Positions 1 to 7,847 of a stretch of DNA of 19,239 nucleotides are shown here, piece after piece. The DNA is taken from contig WTHY01000059.1 of the NCBI GenBank assembly GCA_011522945.1, positions 1 through 19,239 of the forward strand, given 5' to 3'. The translations under genes were made by a program, and so were the position numbers. Source of the stretch: Alphaproteobacteria bacterium. Lineage in GTDB: Bacteria; Pseudomonadota; Alphaproteobacteria; Puniceispirillales; Puniceispirillaceae. The first letter of the stretch is position 1. The number at the start of each line of letters is the position of its first letter. Under the pieces are notes generated by a model. It was given only the letters and a program-made list of their open reading frames with translations, was not told the DNA's origin and did not search any database.

Positions 1-516
1 CTGCTGCATACCGCCTGAAAGCTGGGCTGGATAATGATTTTCAAATCCACTCAAGCCAACACGGTCAATCCAGCGTTGTGATTTTTCCTTAGCTTCGGCT
101 TTGTCCATACCCTGGATCACCAGGCCATAGGCTGCGTTATCGGCAACTGTACGGTGTGGTAGAAGACCGAATTTCTGGAATACCATGCTTGCCTTGTGAC
201 GGCGGAAGTCTAGCAAATCATCGTCAGACATTGCTAGAACATCCTGACCATCAATTACAATCTCACCAGAAGTTGGTTCAATGAGGCGGTTAATATGGCG
301 AATCAAGGTTGATTTACCAGAGCCTGAAAGCCCCATAATCACCTGAATACCTCTGGCTTCAATGTCAATATTCACGTCTTTTAGACCAAGAACATGACCA
401 TGCTTTTCCAACAGCTCAGTTTTAGACACACCATTTTGTGCCAGCTCGAGCTTCGAGGCTGGGTTCGGACCAAAGATCTTATATAGATTCTTAATTGAGA
501 CTTTAATATCAGACAC
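1..516 (-). CDS. Quaternary-amine-type ABC importer ATPase (ProV/OpuAA family), partial
   Basis: This is the ATP-hydrolysing subunit of an osmolyte-type importer, acting at the inner face of the inner membrane. Only the first 172 residues lie in the window; the rest is cut by the left edge. I see a Walker A motif (GLSGSGKST, about residues 62-70), a Q-loop region (MVFQKFGLLPHRTV) and the ABC signature LSGGMQQ at the very edge. The roughly 45-residue N-terminal segment before the first conserved strand (KNLYKIFGPNP... then HVLGLKDV) is typical of ProV/OpuAA and its TMAO-type relatives. The start is a GTG at 514-516 that overlaps the permease stop codon by 8 nt, so the two genes are probably translationally coupled. 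Substrate specificity cannot be read from this subunit, and any C-terminal CBS domains are out of view. Confidence 0.93.
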   Translation of the reverse strand, partial: MSDIKVSIKNLYKIFGPNPASKLELAQNGVSKTELLEKHGHVLGLKDVNIDIEARGIQVIMGLSGSGKSTLIRHINRLIEPTSGEIVIDGQDVLAMSDDDLLDFRRHKASMVFQKFGLLPHRTVADNAAYGLVIQGMDKAEAKEKSQRWIDRVGLSGFENHYPAQLSGGMQQ

Positions 517-1399
517 CGTGGCCACCCTCGCGGTGCTTTTGCAGCCGCTTACCATATTGTTGAGACACGCGGTCGAATATGATTGCCAGAGCCACAATGG
601 CTAAGCCGTTCATTAAACCAAGCGCGAGATACTGATTCGAAATTGCGCGTAATACCGGAACGCCAAGTCCCTTCACGCCAATCATAGATGCAATAACTAC
701 CATAGCTAGCGCCATCATAATTGTCTGGTTCACACCAGCAAAGATATTTGGCAGCGCCAGTGGAACTTGAACACCCCATAATCGCTGACGGTAATTGGCA
801 CCAAAAGCTGTGGCCGCTTCCATAACTTCAGCATCCACAAGGCGAATACCTAGATTTGTTAAGCGCACAATTGGTGGTAGCGCATAGATACATACAGCCA
901 TCAAGCCTGGGACCTTGCCGATACCCAAAAGCATAACAACCGGAATTAAATATACAAAGGAAGGGATAGTCTGCATCACATCCAAGATTGGTGTAATGGC
1001 GGATTGAACTCTGTCAGACCGTGCCATGAGAATGCCGAATGGGATACCAATACCAATACAAACAATTGTTGCGACAGAAATAATCGCAAGCGTTGCCATA
1101 GTGTCTTCCCACATACCGAAATACCCAATCACTAGAAAGGCAACAACGGTTCCTGCAACTAGCTTCCAATTGCGGGAGCCAAGCCAAGCAAGCGCGGCGA
1201 GCACTATAATAATGAGTGGCCATGGCGTGTTAACAAGCAGTTTTTCGAACCACACCATAAATTTAAGCAGTGGGTAGAAGAATGCTTCGATACCTTCACC
1301 ATATGCGCGTGAGAAATCTCTGAAGCCAGCATCAATGCCCTTCTTCAGATCTCTGAGGTCTCCGCGACCCATTTCGGGGAATTCTGTGAGAAAGCTCAT
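509..1399 (-). CDS. Quaternary-amine-type ABC importer permease (ProW/OpuAB family)
   Basis: This is a 296-residue inner-membrane permease of the betaine/proline/TMAO class. It has several hydrophobic segments and a BPD_transp_1 (MetI-like) region. The ATPase-contact EAA loop is visible around residues 190-215 (EVMEAATAFGANYRQRLWG). Upstream of it is the TIPSFVYLIP segment, and downstream the GVNQTIMMALAMVVIASMIG and GLG segments usual for ProW. The N-terminal ~45 residues are soluble and acidic/basic, also as in ProW-like proteins. The gene lies between the binding-protein gene (upstream) and the ATPase gene (downstream, 8-nt overlap), so the three form a complete importer. The gap to the binding-protein gene carries a strong stem-loop, which probably lowers permease expression. 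The start ATG has an AGGAT ribosome-binding site a few bases upstream. Confidence 0.95.
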   Translation of the reverse strand: MSFLTEFPEMGRGDLRDLKKGIDAGFRDFSRAYGEGIEAFFYPLLKFMVWFEKLLVNTPWPLIIIVLAALAWLGSRNWKLVAGTVVAFLVIGYFGMWEDTMATLAIISVATIVCIGIGIPFGILMARSDRVQSAITPILDVMQTIPSFVYLIPVVMLLGIGKVPGLMAVCIYALPPIVRLTNLGIRLVDAEVMEAATAFGANYRQRLWGVQVPLALPNIFAGVNQTIMMALAMVVIASMIGVKGLGVPVLRAISNQYLALGLMNGLAIVALAIIFDRVSQQYGKRLQKHREGGHGV

Positions 1400-1424
1400 A
1401 ACTTTATCCTACTTCGTTTTAAGG

Positions 1425-1459
1425 AAAAGGCCTGCCCCTATGTCAGGAGCAGGCCTTTT
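1425..1459 (-). terminator. Stem-loop between binding-protein and permease genes (likely attenuator)
   Basis: A perfect 11-bp stem (AAAAGGCCTGC paired with GCAGGCCTTTT, 1425-1435 with 1449-1459) encloses a 13-nt loop that can extend the stem by two further G-C pairs. On the minus strand it is followed by a T-rich run (TTTTCCTT). It sits 16 bp after the binding-protein stop codon and before the permease start. In such operons an intergenic hairpin commonly gives partial termination or protects the upstream mRNA, so that binding protein exceeds permease. That role is inferred here. Confidence 0.8.
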
Positions 1460-1475
1460 ATGTAATGTACTCAGC

Positions 1476-2480
1476 TTATAGAGCTGACTTAATTTTTGCA
1501 GCTACGTCAGCTGGAACCCACTGTGTCCATACATCTTCGTGTGACAACAGGAATTCGATTGCAGCATCTTCACCGCCTGCCTGGTTGTCACCCATGTAAA
1601 CGAGCATGCCGTTCATGATTGGGCCAGGGAATACGCGTGCATTCAAGTAATCAACAGCAACACCACCAGCGTTCTTGAAGCGGTCTGTGATAACTGTGTG
1701 CACTTCTGAGTGTGTCCATGATGATGGCTTAGGATCTGCACAATCCTGCTCAGCCTTCACAATACAACCATCCCAGTTGTCTGCGCCGCCCCATTCACCC
1801 ATATCAACCGGAACCATGCCGTACTTACCGATAAGAGCTGTTGGTGACCAGTAGTAGCCTAACCAGTTTTCGCCACGCTCAGCAGCTTTTGCCATTGAGC
1901 CGTCTAGACCAGCAGCTGAACCTGGGTCAACTAGCAGCCAGCCCTTTGCTTCCATGTCGAATGCACGGAATAGGTTTGCGTTAGCAAGCTGACAACCCCA
2001 ACCAGCAGGACAACCAACAAAAGCACCCTTTGATGGGTCTTCTGGGTGTGGGAATAGGTCTGGGCGTGATAGAAGTGCGTTCACGTCATTCACGATTTCA
2101 GGATGCTTTTCAGCTGTGCTTGGTGTGATCCACCAGCCTTCACCTAGCTGAGTGATAGGACCGTTATTTACTGAATGTAGACGGCCTTCTTCGAAGGCTT
2201 GGAAAAGTGGCTCACGAACAGCGTTGATCCATAATTCATTGGCAACATCTGGCTGACCTTTTTCATTCATTGATGCGAATGTTGTCATTGTTGCACCAGC
2301 AACAAGCTCAACTTCACAGCCATAGCCTTCTTCAAGAATGAACTTGTCAACGTTTGCCATTAGTTCAGCAGACGCCCAGTTCATTTCTGCAAGAGTGAGT
2401 GAACCGCACTCAGCCTTAGCAGCGCTAGACATTGTTAGCGCTACGCCAACAGTTGCCATCGCGGTTAGTAATTTTTTCAT
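1476..2480 (-). CDS. Periplasmic substrate-binding protein, glycine betaine/OpuAC family (possibly TMAO-type)
   Basis: This 334-residue protein binds substrate in the periplasm and delivers it to the permease encoded just downstream. I chose the start at 2480 because MKKLLTAMATVGVALTMSSAAKA is a good signal peptide and is preceded by a GGAGAG ribosome-binding site; the longer frame to 2537 has neither. The mature protein begins ECGSLTLAEMNW, with GYGCEVEL, ELWINAVREP, FVGCPAGWGCQL and NWDGCIVKAEQDC further on. These fit the OpuAC-type fold (PF04069). Many tryptophans could build the aromatic cage for a quaternary amine, and six cysteines in the mature protein suggest disulfides. Candidate substrates are glycine betaine, choline, DMSP or TMAO. 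The Cys- and Trp-rich pattern resembles marine TMAO-binding TmoX proteins, but no tmm/tdm genes are nearby to support this. Confidence 0.92.
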   Translation of the reverse strand: MKKLLTAMATVGVALTMSSAAKAECGSLTLAEMNWASAELMANVDKFILEEGYGCEVELVAGATMTTFASMNEKGQPDVANELWINAVREPLFQAFEEGRLHSVNNGPITQLGEGWWITPSTAEKHPEIVNDVNALLSRPDLFPHPEDPSKGAFVGCPAGWGCQLANANLFRAFDMEAKGWLLVDPGSAAGLDGSMAKAAERGENWLGYYWSPTALIGKYGMVPVDMGEWGGADNWDGCIVKAEQDCADPKPSSWTHSEVHTVITDRFKNAGGVAVDYLNARVFPGPIMNGMLVYMGDNQAGGEDAAIEFLLSHEDVWTQWVPADVAAKIKSAL

Positions 2481-2560
2481 GTGTCTCTCCCTAGACGAAT
2501 TTATTTTTTGTCGCGTCATTGCAACATTAACACACAAGAGAAAATGTCTCTCTTCCGACT

Positions 2561-2589
2561 ATTAGTGTAAACATGTTTGCAGGTATCAA
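2561..2589 (-). promoter_or_regulatory. Possible promoter with embedded palindrome for the ABC importer operon
   Basis: Read on the minus strand there is a TTGATA box (2584-2589) and an ACTAAT box (2561-2566) separated by 17 bp. The spacer contains the perfect 10-bp palindrome AAACATGTTT (2569-2578), placed where a repressor could block RNA polymerase. The start codon is about 80 bp downstream. The -10 box matches the consensus only moderately, so the promoter is a proposal. Confidence 0.3.
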
Positions 2590-2729
2590 GGCAACAGTCA
2601 AAACGTACTAATCTTGGTTTTTTACGCTTAGTGAAAAATCTAATTAAAATAAGATTATGGCATGCCTATGGTCTGAATATGTCGGTTTAACGCTAAAAAA
2701 AGCCTCTATTAAGATTCGCAAATGTAAAT

Positions 2730-2757
2730 TTCACCTGATTTTATCTCTCTGTATAAA
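2730..2757 (+). promoter_or_regulatory. Possible promoter for the oxoprolinase gene
   Basis: TTCACC (2730-2735) and TATAAA (2752-2757) are spaced by 16 bp, which would give a transcript starting near 2764 with a leader of about 95 nt. The -10 box matches well and the -35 box has four of six consensus bases. AT-rich DNA offers chance matches, so confidence is limited. Confidence 0.33.
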
Positions 2758-2860
2758 ATTTTATGTGATTTACTGGTATATTCATGCCATTACATTTTAC
2801 AGCAATGCCAACTATGGCCGTTCTGATTTTTGAGAAATAAATAAGGGTAGAGCCGGTATC

Positions 2861-5800
2861 ATGTCTGATGGAATGCAAGCTGTCTGGGACTTTTGGGTAG
2901 ATCGTGGGGGTACATTTACCGATATTGTAGGCAGGCGCCCTGATGGTCAGATGATACCGCATAAGCTGCTATCTGAGAATCCAGAGGCTTATAAAGATGC
3001 GGCAATTCAAGGTATTCGAGATTTGATGCAAGTGCCGCTGGATGAGGCTATCCCTGTAGCACAAATCGGCTCAATTAAAATGGGCACCACTGTGGCAACA
3101 AATGCATTGTTAGAACGCAAAGGCGCGCAAATTGCCCTCATAACAACGACTGGCTTTCGCGATGCATTGCGGATTGCATATCAGGCCCGCAAAGATATTT
3201 TTGCGAAAAAAATTGAAAAACCAGAGCAGCTTTACACTGAAGTGGTTGAGATTGACGAGCGTGTCCGAGCTGATGGCTATATAGAACAAAGACCAGATGA
3301 AACGCAGATTCGCACAGAGTTGAATAGGATATATGCTCTGGGGATACGGTCTGTTGCTATTGTGCTTATGCATGCCTATGCCTTCCCAGACCATGAACAG
3401 CTAATAGCTGGCATTGCTACAGAAATTGGATTTACGCAAATTAGTACCAGCCATGAGACGTCACCATTGGTAAAATTTGTCGGGCGAGGGGATACAACGG
3501 TTGTTGATGCCTATTTATCGCCGATTCTATCTCATTATGTCGAACAGGTAGAAGACGCGCTTGGTCTGAAACCAGATAGTAACACCAAATTGATGTTTAT
3601 GATGTCGAATGGTGGTCTAACCTCGGCCCATCTATTTCAAGGGAAAGACGCGATTCTGTCTGGGCCAGCTGGCGGCGTGGTGGGGGCAGTGGCCACTAGC
3701 CAGTTAGCTGGTTTTGATGCACTCATTGGCTTTGATATGGGCGGCACTTCAACCGATGTATCGCATTTTGCGGGCAGTCTGGAACGTACTTTTGATACAG
3801 AGGTAGCCGGCGTGCGAGTGCGTGCCCCTATGATGCAAATTCATACTGTGGCTGCTGGTGGCGGCTCTTTGTTACAATTTCAAGATGGTCGTCTTCAAGT
3901 TGGTCCAGATAGTGCAGGCTCAACACCAGGACCAGCTTGTTATCGCCGCGGTGGTCCGCTGGCAGTAACAGATGCAAATGTCATGTTAGGGAAATTACGA
4001 CCAGAATTTTTCCCGACGATTTTCGGGCCTAATCAGAACCAGCCACTTGATACAGATATTGTGGCGGAACGATTTGCCGACATGGCACAAGGTGCAAATG
4101 CTGATAAATCCCCGGAGGCTTTGGCTGAAGGATTCTTGTCTGTTGCTGTTGAAAATATGGCAAATGCCATTAAGAAAATCTCTGTTCAGCGCGGCTATGA
4201 TGTAACAAAATACGCCTTATGTTGTTTCGGAGGTGCCGGCGGACAGCATGCCTGTCTTGTCGCAGATGCGCTTGGGATGCGTGATGTAATTATCCATCCA
4301 TTTGCAAGCCTGTTGTCAGCCTATGGCATGGGATTGGCAGATATTCGTGCAAATCGCTCTCAGGCCTATATTTCTGATTTATCAGATGCTGCGATGCCAT
4401 CCATCAAAACGATTATAGATAAGCTAACAGCAGACATACTAGATGAGTTGTCTGGGCAAGGGGTTTCTTCACAAGACGTGACTATGACTAACCTCATCTA
4501 TCTAAAATACGAGGGTACAGATACGAGCCTTGCCATTGAGATGTCTAATGCAGCTAAAATGCGTGCTGCATTTGAGGCACAACATAAACAACAATTTGGG
4601 TTTATTTTTCATGATCGTCAGATTGTGATTGAAACCATTGCAGTTGAAGGTGCTGGCGGCGGCGCCTCTGTTCAGGAAGCAAAATATGATGCCGTTGAAA
4701 CTGAAGCACCAACATTTGACATGACAGAAATCTTTGCAGATGGGCGGTGGCAAAAGGCAAATATCTACAAACGAGAGGATGTATCTGCTGGTCATAAAAT
4801 GACTGGTCCGGCACTTTTAATTGAGCCGCATCAAACGATCGTTATTGAGGCTGGCTGGGTAGCCGAGGTAACAGCATATAATCATATCAGGTTGTTCAGA
4901 CCTGTAGAAAAGGCCCGGCAGGCAGCTATCGGCACAGAAGCAGATCCGGTGATGCTTGAGGTGTTTAATAATCTATTCATGTCCATTGCCGAGCAGATGG
5001 GCGTTGCGTTGCAAAACACAGCCTCATCAGTGAACATCAAAGAGAGAGTTGATTTTTCTTGTGCAGTTTTTGATGCAAATGGCCAGCTTGTCGCTAATGC
5101 GCCGCATATGCCTGTACATCTCGGCTCTATGGAACGGTCTGTTGAAACAATCATTGCGCAGAATCAAGGTGCTATGCATCCTGGTGATGTATTTGCATTG
5201 AATGCCCCCTATAATGGCGGCACGCATTTGCCTGATATTACGGTTGTAACGCCCGTTTTTGATGATTCTAAATCCGATATTCTATTTTATGTGGCCTCAC
5301 GGGGGCATCATGCAGATGTAGGCGGGACAGCGCCTGGTTCGATGACGCCGCTTGCAAGAACAGTTGAAGAAGAAGGTGTTCTTTTCGATAATTTCAAGCT
5401 GGTTGATGCTGGTCAATTCCAGGAAGATGCGCTTTTCACCCTGTTAACTGATCATGCCTTTCCTTGCCGAAATCCTGCGCATAATATTGCAGACCTAAAG
5501 GCACAAATCGCGGCTAATGAACGTGGCATAGCCGAGCTGCGCAAAATGGTAGACCGATTTAGCCTGCCTGTTGTGCAATCCTATATGCAGCATGTTCAGG
5601 ATAATGCCGAAGAATCCGTCCGCCGTGTCATAGATGCGCTGCATGACAGTAGCTATAGCTATGAAACCGACCAAGGTGCTGAAATCAAAGTGGCAATTCG
5701 CGTAAATCGTGAAACACGCAGCGCAGTCGTTGATTTTACTGGCACATCACCTCAGCAAGATACGAATTTCAACGCGCCTGAGCCTATCACAAGAGCCGCT

Positions 5801-6469
5801 GTCCTCTATGCTTTCCGAGTAATGGTAGAATCTTCTATTCCTATGAATGCAGGTTGTATGCGGCCCATTGAGGTCATCATTCCAGATGGCTGTTATTTAA
5901 AGCCAACATATCCTGCTGCCGTTGTTGCTGGGAATGTTGAGACCTCACAGCATGTAACGAATGCCTTATTCGGGGCGCTTGGCGGGATGGCAAATTCACA
6001 AGGCACAATGAACAATCTCACCTTTGGTAATAAAACCTACCAATATTATGAAACTATTTGTTCTGGTGCTCCTGCTGGGCCTGGCTTTGATGGTGCAGAT
6101 GCTACGCAGGTTCATATGACCAACTCAAGGCTGACAGATCCAGAGATTCTAGAACTGCGCTATCCAGTATTGCTGGAATCTTTCTCCATCCGACCGGATA
6201 GTGGTGGCAAAGGTACCTATAATGCAGGTGATGGCACAAGGCGGCATTTACGGTTCCTAGAAAAAATGGAAATGGCAATTCTATCCTCACATCGGACGCG
6301 CCCGCCAGAAGGGCTTGAAGGTGGCGGCCAAGGCACAGTTGGATATACAAAGGTCCATAGATTATCTGGTGCAGTCGAGATGCTGAAAGGTTGTGATCAG
6401 ACCACCTTGGAAGCAGGTGAGTCAGTTGAGCTTGTAACACCAACTGCTGGTGGTTATGGGTCAGCCTAA
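2861..6469 (+). CDS. Fused HyuA-HyuB: 5-oxoprolinase / N-methylhydantoinase (ATP-hydrolysing)
   Basis: This 1202-residue cytoplasmic enzyme carries both halves of an ATP-dependent amidohydrolase in one chain, as in eukaryotic-type 5-oxoprolinase. The N-terminal hydantoinase A region has the phosphate-binding DRGGTFTDIVG near residue 14, MGTTVATNALLERKG (74-88), SGPAGG (about 267-272), and GFDMGGTSTDVSH (290-302) followed by HTVAAGGGS. The HyuB domain starts near residue 695 (VMLEVFNNLFMSIAEQMG) and includes APHMPVHLGSM and NAPYNGGTHLPDI, ending with RPPEGLEGGGQG near the C terminus. The length fits the fused family. The likely reaction is ATP-driven ring opening of 5-oxoproline to glutamate, but N-methylhydantoin or related cyclic amides are possible and cannot be separated by motif reading. 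The start ATG has an AAGGGTAG ribosome-binding site 10 bp upstream. The gene is divergent from an amine importer and stands alone in its transcription unit. Confidence 0.93.
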   Translation: MSDGMQAVWDFWVDRGGTFTDIVGRRPDGQMIPHKLLSENPEAYKDAAIQGIRDLMQVPLDEAIPVAQIGSIKMGTTVATNALLERKGAQIALITTTGFRDALRIAYQARKDIFAKKIEKPEQLYTEVVEIDERVRADGYIEQRPDETQIRTELNRIYALGIRSVAIVLMHAYAFPDHEQLIAGIATEIGFTQISTSHETSPLVKFVGRGDTTVVDAYLSPILSHYVEQVEDALGLKPDSNTKLMFMMSNGGLTSAHLFQGKDAILSGPAGGVVGAVATSQLAGFDALIGFDMGGTSTDVSHFAGSLERTFDTEVAGVRVRAPMMQIHTVAAGGGSLLQFQDGRLQVGPDSAGSTPGPACYRRGGPLAVTDANVMLGKLRPEFFPTIFGPNQNQPLDTDIVAERFADMAQGANADKSPEALAEGFLSVAVENMANAIKKISVQRGYDVTKYALCCFGGAGGQHACLVADALGMRDVIIHPFASLLSAYGMGLADIRANRSQAYISDLSDAAMPSIKTIIDKLTADILDELSGQGVSSQDVTMTNLIYLKYEGTDTSLAIEMSNAAKMRAAFEAQHKQQFGFIFHDRQIVIETIAVEGAGGGASVQEAKYDAVETEAPTFDMTEIFADGRWQKANIYKREDVSAGHKMTGPALLIEPHQTIVIEAGWVAEVTAYNHIRLFRPVEKARQAAIGTEADPVMLEVFNNLFMSIAEQMGVALQNTASSVNIKERVDFSCAVFDANGQLVANAPHMPVHLGSMERSVETIIAQNQGAMHPGDVFALNAPYNGGTHLPDITVVTPVFDDSKSDILFYVASRGHHADVGGTAPGSMTPLARTVEEEGVLFDNFKLVDAGQFQEDALFTLLTDHAFPCRNPAHNIADLKAQIAANERGIAELRKMVDRFSLPVVQSYMQHVQDNAEESVRRVIDALHDSSYSYETDQGAEIKVAIRVNRETRSAVVDFTGTSPQQDTNFNAPEPITRAAVLYAFRVMVESSIPMNAGCMRPIEVIIPDGCYLKPTYPAAVVAGNVETSQHVTNALFGALGGMANSQGTMNNLTFGNKTYQYYETICSGAPAGPGFDGADATQVHMTNSRLTDPEILELRYPVLLESFSIRPDSGGKGTYNAGDGTRRHLRFLEKMEMAILSSHRTRPPEGLEGGGQGTVGYTKVHRLSGAVEMLKGCDQTTLEAGESVELVTPTAGGYGSA

Positions 6470-6575
6470 ATCAGACTATAGCTAAGTCTCAGTCATACGG
6501 GCATTTGTGGGGTTAGCCTGAATCTTCAGTCACGCATATTGACTAGAAGCAGCGCTAAGACTGCCGATACTTAAC

Positions 6576-7061
6576 TCACCCTAATGCAGGGTCGTAGTCG
6601 GTTGCGCCGGTGAAATCAAGTTGTCGCCATGCCTCATACAGCACAAGCGCTGTAGAATTCGACAAATTAAGAGATCGTGTACCTGCAATCATGGGTATCT
6701 GAAGCTTCTGATTTTCAGGTAAGGATTGGTGAATGAAATCTGGCAGGCCATCAGTTTCAGAGCCGAATAGCAGGCAATCATCTGTTGTAAAAGCCACATC
6801 TGTGTAGCGGGTTTTGCCAAATTTTGTAACAGCAAGAATTCGTCTGCCTGCAAGCATGTCCAGACATGCGTTCCAATTTTCATGTAAAATCGGCTTTGTT
6901 AAGCCATGATAGTCTAGGCCTGCCCGCCGATAGGCTTTCTCATCCATAGAAAATCCTAAAGGACCAACCAGATGCAGGTCAGCGCCACTATTGGCACAAA
7001 GGCGTAGGATATTGCCAGTGTTTGGCGGAATTTGTGGCTGGTATAGAATAATGCTTAACAT
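6576..7061 (-). CDS. trmL: tRNA (cytidine(34)-2'-O)-methyltransferase
   Basis: This 161-residue SPOUT-class enzyme uses S-adenosylmethionine to 2'-O-methylate the wobble base of certain leucine tRNAs. It closely follows E. coli TrmL (157 aa): IILYQPQIPPNTGNILRLCA at residues 4-23, RRAGLDYH (45-52), FGSETDGLP (99-107), and the knot-forming IPMIAGTRSLNLSNS (122-136) followed by YEAWRQL. I set the start at 7061, where the family's conserved N terminus begins; the open frame continues about 50 codons upstream, but those residues are not family-like. No strong ribosome-binding site precedes this ATG. It is divergent from the thiamine pyrophosphokinase gene with a 66-bp gap, and convergent with the oxoprolinase gene across about 106 bp that hold no clear terminator. 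Confidence 0.95.
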   Translation of the reverse strand: MLSIILYQPQIPPNTGNILRLCANSGADLHLVGPLGFSMDEKAYRRAGLDYHGLTKPILHENWNACLDMLAGRRILAVTKFGKTRYTDVAFTTDDCLLFGSETDGLPDFIHQSLPENQKLQIPMIAGTRSLNLSNSTALVLYEAWRQLDFTGATDYDPALG

Positions 7062-7127
7062 GTGGTATCTGATAGCCGAGACTAAGACAAAAGAAAAGCC
7101 AAATGGTGCCTGCAAGAAAGGTGCAAC

Positions 7128-7847
7128 ATGCCAAATCATACTATCCCAAAAGCTACCATATCGGAGAGCAAAGCGCCGGATTTGATTTTTGTCGGTGGTG
7201 GGCCGGTGGATATTCCGCAACTAACAAAGTGGCGAGGGCAGAGCCGGTTTGTGGCTGTGGATGGCGGCCTGAACTGGTTAATGGATGCTGGTATACAACC
7301 AGAAACTGTATTAGGTGATATGGATTCTGCGGATCCAGGTCATGTGGCGACATGCCGTGCGGCTGGTATTCCGATACAAGATATCTCAGATCAAAATAGC
7401 ACTGACCTGGAGAAAGCGCTCACCCACTATCCTGATGGTGTGGTCATAGGGTTTGGATTTCTAGATGGTCGTTTGGACCACACTCTTGCAGCGCTACATG
7501 CTCTGATGCGTGTTGATGGCGCCGAGCGGGTGCTGCTTATTGGTGCACATGACGCACTCATGATTTCCAAGAGACAAGCATGTTTCTCGCTGCCTGAATC
7601 AGCGCGCCTGTCAGTTTGGCCCTTAGGACAGATTCGCTTTCATGACTCGCAAGGGCTTATCTGGCCGCTAGATGGTCTGGAAATGGAGATTGGTGTGCAG
7701 ACAGGCACATCAAATCGCGCAATAGGCGGCGACATCATAATATCACCTGATACCGCGTCCAGTGGGGCATATGCTTTATTGGTAGAGGCATCTGACTGGC
7801 AGGCGCTTTACGCTATAGTGTCATCCTCAAAGTCAGCTGGTGGCTGA
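7128..7847 (+). CDS. thiN: Thiamine pyrophosphokinase
   Basis: This 239-residue protein transfers pyrophosphate from ATP to thiamine, giving thiamine diphosphate in the cytoplasm. TPK-family landmarks are present: FVGGGP near the N terminus (21-26), VAVDGGLNWL (42-51), the metal-binding GDMDS (63-67), the DQNSTDLEKAL segment (88-98; the family consensus is close to DxxxTDxxxAL), and GRLDH (114-118). The C-terminal half (WPLDG... GTSNRAIGG) fits the thiamine-binding domain (usual motif: GTSN). A direct kinase of free thiamine suits an organism that salvages thiamine, though this window contains no other thi genes or TPP riboswitch. The start ATG has an AAAGG site 5 bp upstream. The last 40 nt overlap the 3' end of the convergent acyltransferase gene. 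Confidence 0.92.
   Translation: MPNHTIPKATISESKAPDLIFVGGGPVDIPQLTKWRGQSRFVAVDGGLNWLMDAGIQPETVLGDMDSADPGHVATCRAAGIPIQDISDQNSTDLEKALTHYPDGVVIGFGFLDGRLDHTLAALHALMRVDGAERVLLIGAHDALMISKRQACFSLPESARLSVWPLGQIRFHDSQGLIWPLDGLEMEIGVQTGTSNRAIGGDIIISPDTASSGAYALLVEASDWQALYAIVSSSKSAGG

Larger units (their letters stand above)
2481..2860. other. AT-rich divergent intergenic region (importer / oxoprolinase)
   Basis: This is a 380-bp gap between the divergently transcribed binding-protein and oxoprolinase genes. No open frame in it has a convincing start or coding character. It holds a candidate minus-strand promoter with a palindrome near 2561-2589 and a candidate plus-strand promoter near 2730-2757. The middle (about 2615-2710) is very AT-rich with A and T runs and could be bent or an UP-element-like region. 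No classical riboswitch is recognisable. Confidence 0.6.

Noticed and set aside
2481..2537. Longer start for the binding protein
   Set aside because: The shorter start has a signal peptide and a GGAGAG site; the longer frame adds a non-signal N terminus without a ribosome-binding site.
6470..6575. Terminator between the oxoprolinase and trmL genes
   Set aside because: Only a 5-bp AGACT/AGTCT stem without a T-run was found, too weak to call.
7062..7220. N-terminal extension of trmL
   Set aside because: The TrmL family begins directly at the conserved IILYQPQIPPNTGN region, and the extra residues have no family character and overlap the divergent gene's upstream and coding region.
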